A stretch of 64,000 nt of DNA, from assembly GCA_003260075.1 (NCBI GenBank), contig QLIY01000249.1:118928-182927 (forward strand). The letters are read 5' to 3'. Source of the stretch: Phallusia mammillata (Eukaryota > Chordata > Ascidiacea > Phlebobranchia > Ascidiidae). The stretch's first letter is position 1. Each line of letters begins with the position of its first letter. This document shows, one piece after another, positions 1-11,700 of the stretch. The position numbers and the translations under genes were made by a program. The notes under the pieces are model-generated. The model made no database searches. It was not told where the DNA came from and was given only the letters and a program-made list of their open reading frames with translations.

Positions 1-2615
1 GGGTATGATATGCCTTTTGAAAACGGTGATATGTCGATACACATAATAACAAGACAGTGATAGTTGATATGGCTATATTACAAATTGAAAACATGTTTCA
101 ACGTTTAGTAAAGTTTAGTATATGGCTCCAATTTTTCTTTTGTTTTATACAGTTATAAGGGCATGGAGACGTATGTGCAGAGACATTCTTTCTCATTTAG
201 CAACGTCGGTAGACTTCTAGTAAGCTGCGTTGGTTTCTGCCGCATTTAAGCCACTGTTCGTTTGTGCAATATTCCTTACCACATGCAAAACTTCAGCGAA
301 ATTTCTAAAAAACTTTTCTGCAATAAGTTAACATTTAGACGAAGAAAAACTTACCGAACATTCCAAAGTTTCCACAACATATAATCGCGAATGCAATAAC
401 GATCATCATCTTGCATTCCATGACTTGAAGTTACAAAGTACTGCACAGTATCTATAACTTAGTACGTAAACAGTGATCTATAAAGTAGAAACTAGTTTAA
501 CAAAAGCTTCTGTCCTGTGTTTAAATCTCACGGCATGCTAAATTTTTCTGGTCTTGCTATACGAAAATTCTTTAAAGACGATTACCTTTCTTTTTGCAGG
601 CATCGTGTACTGTCATAGTTATACAACTGTAGGCTTACCGCTGATGTCAGCGCCAACAATCTTTTTAACGTTGAAAATTTATGCAACATAAGCTAGGCTT
701 GGCTTTTCAGCTTGCTGCTCGCAACAAACTAAAGTGCCGCCATGGGCTACATTAGGCCATATGGCCGATCTCCTGTCACCAGCTGCACTGTTAGCTTGAA
801 AAAGTGTGCACTGTCTGCAGCTTATGCAATCTAACAATGGCATATTTACTATGCTTTAAGCTAATGTTACCAGCACCCTGAAAGGTACTTGATCGTCTTT
901 TGTGTCTTTTGCAGTTGTTGGGCAACATAATATCAGGCAAGCGGAAAATTTGTGCGTGAAATTTAACGCCTGAAAAGATCCCCTTTTCTACGCGAATGAA
1001 ATTGCTATGTGCATTTGAGATACAACGGTCACGCAGCTTGGTTTTAGCGAGCACGAAGTACTTTCCATATGGCAACGTCAGATTTACCAAATATCCCTAA
1101 ACAAAACAACTCTTTTTTTATAAATAAACTCCCAAGTTTTTTTGCTGACTACATATCTTTTGCTTGAGGTTTTGGAGTGTTTTTATCTATTCTCACAAAT
1201 TCGCCATACGCTTTTGCGCAGTTGATTTTCTGAGTTTGAACGGTTTATCAGACCTATTTTATCACTTTTGCTTTCTCTTCTGCAAAACGGACAAAGCGTC
1301 CTATTTTTCACGCAATGGCTCAGTACCGTAGCTGTTAAAACATTTATTTACTTTATTTGAAAACGGGTTTTCTGCGACCTTTATACCGTAGCCGATTTTT
1401 ATGTTACTAAATTCTAATGGTTGTTCACGATTTAACGCCGTACATAATTGCTTGCAATATGTTGCTCTGAATTTCGCCTTAATATCGTTGTACTTGTGCC
1501 ATACGCTTCGGGCGCAAGTCTTTTTCAATTTAGCTTCAACTCCACTCCTTGTAGATTCCTCTCAGAACATCACGTCCCAAACGCAGATGATCAAAAATGG
1601 CGCCATTAAATGCATCGACCCCTACACCTTAGCAGAATGCCACTTTAGCATTTCTTAGCCACCGCATTTTTTCTTTGCCCAATTGGTGAAACCCGACACC
1701 ACGAAAAGTTGCGAAAAAATGACGTATAAGGTGATCCATGTCAAGGGTCAGACACGGTCACGTGTGTCCCGTCTCCAGGCCAATCGCCTTTTGCTATTAG
1801 TCTTGATGAACTTTATTGTGCGCTAACATCAATTGTTACATGATTATTACTCTGAAAAACAAGGTTTTTGAAGAAACCATTTGTTTTGGAGTTTTTCATG
1901 ATAATTTCTCTGATTATGACAAACCGTGTCAAACATTTATTATGCGTTTAAGTTGTTGCAAAAACGTTAAGCGTTGAAATTATTTAGGAACACTATACAA
2001 CGAGGTAAAAAAGAGTTTGTGTGAAGAGAATACATATTTTTGCAGACTTTTCACCAATGTTTGTTGTCGTTAGCAGTACTTCTTATCAACTTAACTAAAT
2101 GTTAAAGATAGTTTAAACTATAGGGAGAAATAAAACCCACACGTCAGCAAGTATTTGCATGTTACTTTCGGTTTGATTAGTTCTAATTTAATCTATTTTA
2201 TTATAAATTTTCTACAGTATATTGACGAGCCTTGCCAAAACGGATGTGTGACACTTATTTCGGGTGTCAAAACTTGAACAAAATTACCACATACCAGCAT
2301 TATATTGCGAAATTCCACCACGTTTTTTAAATATAGACTGCGGTTTATTGTTAAAATTTGCTCAAAATATTGACACTTGGATAATTTTTAATATATATCG
2401 CATTTACGAACAAAGTTTGTTACGCCCTGATCCGGTTTTAAATATGAAATTGCATGTTGTGTAAACAAGCCCGATTTCACACATAACTAGTCTATTTTTC
2501 ATCGCATGTCCAATTACCATGGGTCAGTCAATGCCGATTGCGGTCCAAAATAACGTCGCACCCTTTTCTCACAGCATTCCAACCACCCTTAATTCAATTT
2601 GCTGTCAAGGTCGTG

Positions 2616-2700
2616 CACCAATCAGGGTTTTAGTTGCTACGACACAAACTCTGGTCGTGGTCGACCGCGTGACGCACTGTCACGTCACTATGGCAACCGG
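2616..2700. promoter_or_regulatory. Possible promoter-like motif cluster
   Basis: Within about 85 bp there is an NF-Y-type CCAATCAG box (2618-2625), a CRE-like GTCACGTCAC (2679-2688) and a TATGGCAACC half-site resembling an RFX X-box (2689-2698). A Kozak-like GCCACCATG follows about 170 bp downstream, but its frame stops after eight codons. No gene follows that I can identify. The motifs are seen directly; promoter function is inference. Confidence 0.2.
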
Positions 2701-2979
2701 AATAATAGTTCTTTGCACCGCCGCCCGTCTTTGGTTGACCTCGGTTGAGTATACGCGAATCTGGAAACGGTTGGCACGCAAGGATTTTTGAGAGATTAGG
2801 AACTGTAAAGGTCAACTGTGCTGTACCCGTCTTTGGCAATATTATTCTTTCTGTTCTTGTCGCCACCATGCTTATGATACGAAGATGGCACTAAGCCGTC
2901 GACATTTTAGATTTGTTAAGTTAATTCACACATAAACTTTAGGGCGTTAACCAAATAGAGGGCAAATTCATTCAGAGTT

Positions 2980-3300
2980 GGAAAGTCGGGCCGGGCTTTT
3001 CAGGTCGGGTTCGGGCTTAGGTTTTGTTAAACAAACAGGCTTGATTCGGGCCTGACTTTAAATTCTGTGTCCGTTTTTTTAGATTAAATTACCTTACTAA
3101 GTAGGTAGTTGCTGGAATTCACCTAATTCCAAACAGCCCTATAAAACGCCGTTTTTAATTATATGCTATTACGTTTTGTACGATTTTATATAGAGGCCTG
3201 TCAATCAAACTTTCGGGCCTAAACTTATAAAAAACGTCTTCTCAAAAACGACTCGGGATCGGGTCGGGCTTTGGGCTCGAATTTTGGACTCGCTTACAAG
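2980..3300 (+). repeat. Dispersed CCCGAA/TTCGGG-rich repeat, copy 1
   Basis: The copy shows repeated GGGTTCGGGC and TCGGGCC words around an AT-rich core. It contains the string CAATCAAACTTTCGGGCCTAA, which recurs in reverse complement inside the insertion at 60397-60734, so both belong to one family. Partial relatives occur near 39600-39740 and 62160-62370. No coding capacity is visible. It is probably a non-autonomous transposon; the class is unknown to me. Confidence 0.55.
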
Positions 3301-5750
3301 TTTGAACCAATTACATTCTTTCTACACCCATCCAATAATTTTTTTTAATTTTTTTAATGTGTTTAAAATGGAAAAGACAGATCTACGGAAATGAATTTAT
3401 GAATTAAAGTTCCGCAAAACAAATTTTAACAGTCAAACCTTTCCTTGGCGTGTTTTGTGGTCCTCGATCCTGCTTTTTTATCTTTACGCTTATTGAGTTT
3501 TTGCATTGGTTGTGAAACGCGGGCGCATCATACTTAACAGACATTCAAAACAAGTTTTTATAATGTTTATTTGAATGCTCTTTGTATGTAGTTTTTATTT
3601 CAGCATTGCGCGGCATGACTTCATAGTTTTTTATTTGTTAGGAGACGATCTTTTCGTTCAATTTGTTATTACCTTTGGAAAGATCTTGGTTGATGCGATG
3701 TTCGTCAGCACAACGAATGCTACTAATTCTGCAAAAGCTATTGATTTCCGGATCGAATAACATAAATCCATATTTCACGCGCACTAGACCTCAATAAACT
3801 GTACTGTATTGAATATATTTCCAAATTCGGCTCCACCGAGGCGGTTTGTTTAAATAAGATATTTTCGTCGTTTACAAGACCACTGAAGCGGTTTGGGTGG
3901 GTAAATCCTACGATCAATTACAAAGCTTTAGATAAACATTTGGTTGCTGACATTTTGATGTCGATTTGTCGATGTAGAGTGACTTGTGGTTATTGCGTGT
4001 GACTTGGCGAAGTTTTTAACGGACATGTTTTGCGTGGTATGCTTTGATATTTCCACTTTAATCCACATACGGAACACATATCATGTACTGTTCGTGCTCA
4101 ACACACAACATTAGGCATCGTATTTTTTTGCATTAAATGCCTCAATCAATTAAAATATTACATGATCAAAATTTTGAATTCCATACAAAAGCGCATAGTG
4201 TTATACTGATACATTAACATAACCAAGCAGCAATAGATTACACCGAATTTAAGTGGGTTTCTCGATGAAACATTTAATTAGAAAAAACTTAAAACCAAAT
4301 TTCTGCGTTTTCGGTCGGATTTCAGAACTTTCAAGATTGCCCGAGGTATTTTCTTTGCTTTAAGGAAAGGTTTGTAAGCCGGGTCAAAATCAAATTGTTA
4401 GTTTGTCGTGTTTAATTCAATATCTGAGTAAAGTTCAAATTAGAGTTGTTCAATACACTTCGGAAATGACTGTCGGTTGACAACAGGCTCAAGCCATTCT
4501 GGAAGGATCTATCATGACTTGGGCTTGGCCTCATACATGACAACCGTTCGTAACAGCCACTCCCAGTTGTCTTGCACAATAGATTTTTTTTACTTCCTGC
4601 TTCTCCTGGTACCTTTTAATGTTCACTTTGTTGCTTTTCATGGGTAAGTACCTTACATTCGTATTGCTGCGGCTGATTCGTGGTCCTTGGGGCTCAACCA
4701 AACAATACATAATCGCAAACAGTTTTGAAGATTTTCAGTTTATTAACTTGTTGTTGCGCACATACACGCACCACCCGCTAAATGTTTGCTTATACGTTGC
4801 ACTACAACTGGCATTGGCCGTACTGGTTTTACGTTTCGGCAAAAATGCTACGGTTATAGGTAATATAATGTTGATTATAGATATTTGACACACGTTTTTT
4901 TGCATAAGAAAGTACAAGCCCGTGCTGTATCATGGAAGGCCCATTGCCTTGGCGGGCAAATCACTAACATTCAGCGAGGTAACTTTGGAAATTCGCTCTT
5001 TTTTTGCTTCATGTTCATTCTCGTACACCTTGTCAAAATTCAATCAAAGTTACATCGTCAAATGTTGGGTCAACTGGCTTTAAAGGCAAACAGCTTGTTT
5101 CCCAGTACCTGACTTGTTTCAGGTACTGGGTAATTCAACAGCAATCGGGCCTTTTCAGAAAAGAAACAAGAGAAAAGAAATATATGAAGAGGTTTAACTG
5201 TCTGGTCACAGAGTTTGAAGTAATTTGGCATAAACAGCGTTTCGAAATAAATTGGAAGTGTTAGTGCTTGCGAGTGCGACAAAATTTTACATCTCAAATA
5301 TCGACATTAAAATGTGTGTACATACTAGAATGACTTAGAAGCGACTTTAAAAGGTATTTTAACGGGTTAATACTGGGAATTCCTGCTAGTTAGACGGGCT
5401 GGTATTGCTGAAGGCAGGTTATGCTTAGGAACTTTTTGTCGTCAATGGCTTGAAGTCGTGGCCAGCAGCGGACAAAAAATGTAGTAGAGAAGATGCTACG
5501 TCTTCTCATCGTCATAGTTATATGCACAGCGAAATTACTTCCGCGAATTTTCTCTTAACAGGTGCTGCAGTTAACAATAGTACGTTGCCTCTACCTTTGC
5601 TGAAGCCGCGCTGTGTTTTCGGGCCGTTTAAATAAATGAGAAAGCAGTATTGGTAATAATTTTGAAAGCGCTCTGGGTTATAGTGTGTAATAATATAGAA
5701 TATTAAAGAAGCATGGCCTGAGTAGACTGTCCAAAAAAACTGCACAACTT

Positions 5751-8700
5751 CTATTTGCTGATGGCGTTGGTGTTAACGTAGTTTAGTTCATAGTCTTTTC
5801 CCGTTCCCTGTTGACGCTTAAACGCAAAGACTGCAATGGCAGCAACTATGAGTAAGATCAGGACAATTGCGAGTCCAACCAAAACCCACAAAGTGGTTCG
5901 ATCTTCTTCTGGCACTGGTGTTTCAGGCTGGTTTGGATCTTCGGCAACTGTAACATACAAACAGATAATGTTAATCATGAGAAAGGCCACTGTTGAGAAA
6001 GTGATTTATTTTGGTCAGGTTTTGTACTGATAATACTGTAGATATTGCAAAGACTTTGTTGGTATTTGAACTTTTTCTTGTGGAAACTTACCACATACAC
6101 CGCCTGCTGTCTTGATGGTTTGTTGAGTGCAGACACATTGCTGGTTGTTGATAGCATCAAGTACACAGATTCCCAAGCCGCAGTTCCTGTTACAGGCATC
6201 CTCTGCAAGAAAGAAAAATTGTTTTAAAATAAAGTAACGCAAAATCTGGAGTAATATAAAAAATGTTACTGTTGGTTAACTATTGCAAAACTAAGATTTC
6301 GAAGGTAAGTTACTATTAGGTTTGCCTTTCAAGATATTTTGTTTCGCAAGAGTTGTGTTTTTGAGGCAACAAGGCCGAATAAAACCTTTACCTGGATCTC
6401 TTTGGAACGAAGCTTGTACTTCCGCTTCGACATCATCACTTTGCCGTCTTGCTCTAACAACGATGGCGGACCTTCTTCGGCGAGATGGGCACTAAAAGAC
6501 AAATGCCATACGGTTAAAAATCTCAAAAGCTCAGTACAAGTTTTACTACAAGGGATTGCATTTTGGCAATTCTGTGTGTGTGTGTAGAGGTTAAAGCCAA
6601 ATCCGAAAATGCACTTTTTCAGAACGCTATGTAACAGCTATTGTGCTGAAAGTGTTGAATGTAGGTTCCTTTTGATGAAGCTTATGACCGCTACAAATCC
6701 ACTGTTCACAAATGCTACCAACAGTTGCTTAAATCGACATATATAAACCCGTTTAATCGATAATATTTGACACGTACCGAGGTTACACAGCTGGCGCCCC
6801 CTGTCTCACGGCACACGACGATGTGAGCTGACATGGTTGTTGTTGTGCTGGAAGAATGGAAATGGGAAGAAAATCCGATATCAATCGCGGGTCCGTTGCC
6901 GTTGCGAATCACGTTCAGTGTACTTCGAAGTGGTCGGTTTGCATCTGTTTCAGGAACAGGGCATCCACCGCTGTAAGGGTTTTGCCATTAGGTAATGTCA
7001 TATGATGCATGCGACATTAGTGTTGTATACTTCACATCAAAAGGTGTTTTGGTATAACATCGTTATGTATACTAATGTACTAGTTATGATGAAATTTAGA
7101 TCTACATATGAAATCACCTCATCAGATAGGAATCAAAACAGGAATTACTACCCAAATTGGGAAATTTTTTTTAGTACAAAATCATTCTGAAGTGTCTTGC
7201 GGGACCGCAATAACACCTTGAATGCAGTTGAAAAATCCTTTTAATGTTTTGCCGCAAACCAATTACTAAGTGTGGTGTAGCATGTGCCAACCTTCTGAGT
7301 TTGCGTATTAAAGGCACGTAGCCTGTTGTATGGATGATTTATCGTCTTACCTCATAAGGTCTAGAAAATCGCTGGGGTTAGTTGCTGAAGAAGATCTCAG
7401 ACTTTGGCATCGGAGTCGAAGGTTTGAGTTAATAGTGGTGGTGGCTTGCATCTACGCAACAAAACACCATGTAGAAAAGTTTTGACTAAAACCAAGTCCG
7501 TGCGCTTAGCAGTGTTGCAGCATCGTGAAACTCGTTGTAAGTTATTAATTTAAACATTTTATTTATTTATTTAATTTTTTTGAAAAACCAGCTGCACTGA
7601 TGAGACCTTATAGGTCGAAACAATCTACACTGCCTGTCGCTTATCATCTATTGGCTTTACACTTATAAGTGTTAAATCATACTATTGTAGGCTGTGTTAA
7701 TGAGACATTTCTTTTTTAAGAGAACGTTCACGAGCTAACTTTGCGAATCGGCGGGACATTTGTCCTGGATAAAGAACAATTCACAAATAATATACTAAAA
7801 AGGTATCCTACCCTAAAGTACAGCTGTACATTGGTTCCAACAGGACCAGATAACTGGCTGTTGAATGCCGAGTCTGTGAAAAACTCTCCAGCGAAGTCAA
7901 GGGCCTGAGCCAACGGGCTTTCTTGGTCGGGTCCGACAATGTTTCTGCACAAACAAGTGATTGGATTAGTTGTATCGCAATAATCAAATAATCAGATCAT
8001 TTAACGCTAACCCCCCCCCCGGTCCGACAATGTTTCTGCACAAACAAGTGATTGGATTAGTTGTATCGAAATAATCAGATCATTCAACACTGTTGCTTAT
8101 TGCTGAAGGCTAACCCCGGGTACTGTTGCAGTAACCCTATGGCTCTTTGGTGACTTAAATTTTATTGGACTAAAAAAATCGTGAAAACATAAAAATGTAG
8201 AATGTTTCCGCCCTTTAGAGGTGGACATTGATTGTTCAAGGATGAATTTGCTTGGCCGTTTGTCGTTTTTCAGTAACATTGATGCTTTTAATTGAAGACA
8301 GAATGTGATAGAAAAATAACCTTCACTGAATCTAATATTCAGTACGTAACAACTCATAGATGCTCACGATTGCTCAGCTGTGAAGTTGAAAGTAACGTTG
8401 GCTGATGTTGGGAACAGGCATGATACCGGGTAGGTGAAGATTGCTCCAACGACAACGGTAGCGTTAGGGTCGTGGTTGGTCAAGTTCCATTGGGTAGAGA
8501 TGTGTGTTGAGTTCGACTGGAATCAAGTGAAAAAAGAAACCATTCATAATTGAGACTTTTATACGAATCTTTTCGTTAGATTAAAGATGTTAATTTTGCT
8601 TTCTGTAATAGCCTATCTAAGTACAGTCGCCCTAGACATGAACATCCATGTCTAACTATCATGTTTTTTAACTCACGTCAGTTATTCCGTCGCAACTTCC

Positions 8701-11700
8701 GCTAAACTTCCAGTAACCAGATCCATCGTCAGTTCCACTGCATGATCCCAATGTTATTGCGGTAACGTTGGTAACACCGCTATTTGCAAAGAAACTGCTT
8801 AGTGCCCAAACTTCCACACGGTCGGAGAAGCAAGTGAAGTTGACTGGTTGAGCTGTAATAAAATTATGAGGTCTTTAGTTTATTTTTCTCATTAGACTTA
8901 AGTAGATAGCCGATTGTTTATGGTTTTAGGTAAACTTTCCTTGGTTTTATTTGACAAATGATCGGTTTGCACTTGATTACCTTTTTTTTGCCCGGATGAT
9001 CATGTTTCTATCTGATAATTTTTGTTGGTGTATGAATGTACGTGTTGCTTTCTTTCTTTGTCACTGTTTGCTAATGTCAAAATACAACTTACTGCAAATA
9101 GTTCCGTTAATTCCACTTATTGATTGATCGGCGAAGGAGCTTGGGCATTCGCAAATGAAACTTCCGTTCGTGTTGGTGCAAGTTGCTGACACAGAACAGT
9201 TGCCGTAGTTGCCATTCGCGCACTCGTCGAAATCTGCATATGAAACCCATATGTTAAGACCAGGCTCTTAGCTTTAGGGTGTTAACGTCGTTTAATACAA
9301 TCGTTTAAAGGTTAAACCGAATGTCTGAACGATTTGTATCAAGCTTATTGTTTACGTTTTTGGTAATGCCTAAACCTCTCCCGAGTGTTTTTGTTTCGGA
9401 TTTCGGTTAAATGATATTTCTAGTTATATTGTAGTTTACTCGTTGTCGGTCCTTACCGTCACCAATGGGCGTTACACCGTCAATCGTGACTGCCGATCCT
9501 GTGTGGTTTCTTAGCAGAACCGTGAATTCGTCCGCTGAATGGGAAGTTTGATTGAAAGCAAATACCGCGATGATTTCACTCGTTGTTCCCATTGTCACTC
9601 GTTCAACGGTGACGACAAGGGTTTGGTAGAACAGAGAGGTGTCGTTCACAATTTCGCCAATGAAATCTTCCAGCTGAAGAAATAAATAAGGATAAAAAAC
9701 CTGCCCCCCCCCCTCGCGCACTCGTCGAAATCTGCATATGAAACCCATATGTTAAGACCAGGCTCTTAGCTTTAGGGTGTTAACGTCGTTTAATACAATC
9801 GTTTAAAGGTTAAACCGAATGTCTGAACGATTTGTATCAAGCTTATTGTTTACGTTTTTGGTAATGCCTAAACCTCTCCGAGTGTTTTTGTTTCGGATTT
9901 CGGTTAAATGATATTGTGGTTTATTGGTTGTCGGTTCTTACCGTCACCAGTGAGCATTCCGCTGTCAATCATGATTGCTGATCCTGTGTGGTTTCTTAGC
10001 AGAACTGTGAATTCGTCCGCAGAATGGGACGTTTGATTGAACGCAAATACGACGATGATTTCACTCGGTGTGCCTGCGGTTACCCGCTCAACGGTGACGA
10101 CAAGAGTTTGGTAGAACAGGGAGGTGTCGTTCACAATTTCGCCAATAAAATCTTCCAGCTAAAGAAATAAATAAGGATAAAAACCTCCCCCCCCCCCGAG
10201 TTGTCAGGCAGAACTTACAGAGTTTTCGATAACCATAATTGATGATGACACCACAGATGTTGTAACTGAGATCACTGCGCCCCCCCCCCATACATACCGA
10301 TTGAATTCCAATCACGTTTATGTGATTTTGGATACCGACAATTTTTTGGCATGACATACTATACTACTCACAAGAGTTGTCAGGCAGAACTTACAGAGTT
10401 TTCGATAACCATAATTGATGACATCACAGATGTTGTAACTGAGATTACTGCACGGTAATCGTACTCGTGTTGCGATGCTAAAAAATAATAAGAAAACTTG
10501 TTTATTAAAAATAAACCCTTGCTTTATGTTACCAATCTATTACTTCGCATTTTTTTATGGTTTGACAAATTTTCTCAATTTAATTTATCAATACCAGCCA
10601 CCGTAATATAATGTTACGTAACCCGTGGAGGGGCATTGGAGCATGTTTAACACAACTGAAATGGGTAGAGAGGGCCCCAAAGGTTATCTTTTCATTTTAA
10701 ATAGCCCCCCCCCCAACTTGTTTATTAAAAATAAACCCTTGCTTTATGTTACCAATCTATTATTTCGCATTGTTTTATGGTTTGACTTAGGGAATTTCCT
10801 CAACTTAATTCATCAATACCAGACACCGTAATATTATGTTACGTAACCCGTCGTATGGGCGTTGGAGCATGTTTAACACAACTGAAATGGGCAGAAAGGG
10901 AAGGTTATTTTTTTTAAATAAATGCGTTAGCATGTAATTAATTCAAGGTAACACTTACCCTGGCAAAAGGTTCCGTTTCCAGTAAATCCGTTGTTACATG
11001 CACACGTGAAGCTTCCAGGGTTGTTAGTACAGGTTGCGTTAGCATGACAAACGGAAGCTCCAACGCATTCGTCAATATCTGCAGGAAACAAGCAACGTAA
11101 TGTGTTTGTTGATATACCATGTTGTTAAAATTATAAATTCATGTTAATTGTTGCAATTGCTTTTTTGACACCGGGAACATTATTCATTAAAAGTACTAAA
11201 ACGAGGCTTTTAAAAAGAACTTAACTTATCCAAAAAAATAATATTGATTATAATTTCATTGAACTGCGTACTTTCTAGGTCAATTAAAAAACATGCACCT
11301 CGATATAATGCTGCCTTTACAAGCAGAAATCAACCGTAATGCAAAATACAATCACACATTGCTTAAGTTTGTGGGGTTTATTTATTTTTTGCTTACCCAT
11401 GCAAGTCATGCCATTGCCCGTGTAGCCGCTGTTGCAAGCGCACGTGAAACCCCCAGGTGTGTTGGTGCACATTGCGTTCGTATCACAAGTGTGAGCTCCA
11501 GTCATGCATTCATCAGTGTCTGAGTAAATTGAGTAAACTCTACTTAGATTTCAAATCGTTACTTAGATTGCAGATAAACCTAAAAATGTTTTAGAGTAAA
11601 CTCTTTTCATGGCTTTGATATTTTGAACTTTATTTCCATTTTTAAAATAGGTTTATCAGAAATAAAACAAGTAGCTTATCGATGCCGCTTATTAACCGAA

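Larger units (their letters stand above)
1..5750. other. Left-hand intergenic region, no gene supported
   Basis: No open frame here has recognisable domains, and none is joined to another by consistent splice phases. The open frames are under about 100 codons and look like chance. The region holds a copy of a dispersed CCCGAA-rich repeat (about 2980-3300) and a promoter-like motif cluster (about 2616-2700). A short signal-peptide-like reading frame begins at the ATG near 5493 but stops after about 21 codons. The region lies downstream of the 3' end of gene A. Confidence 0.5.
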
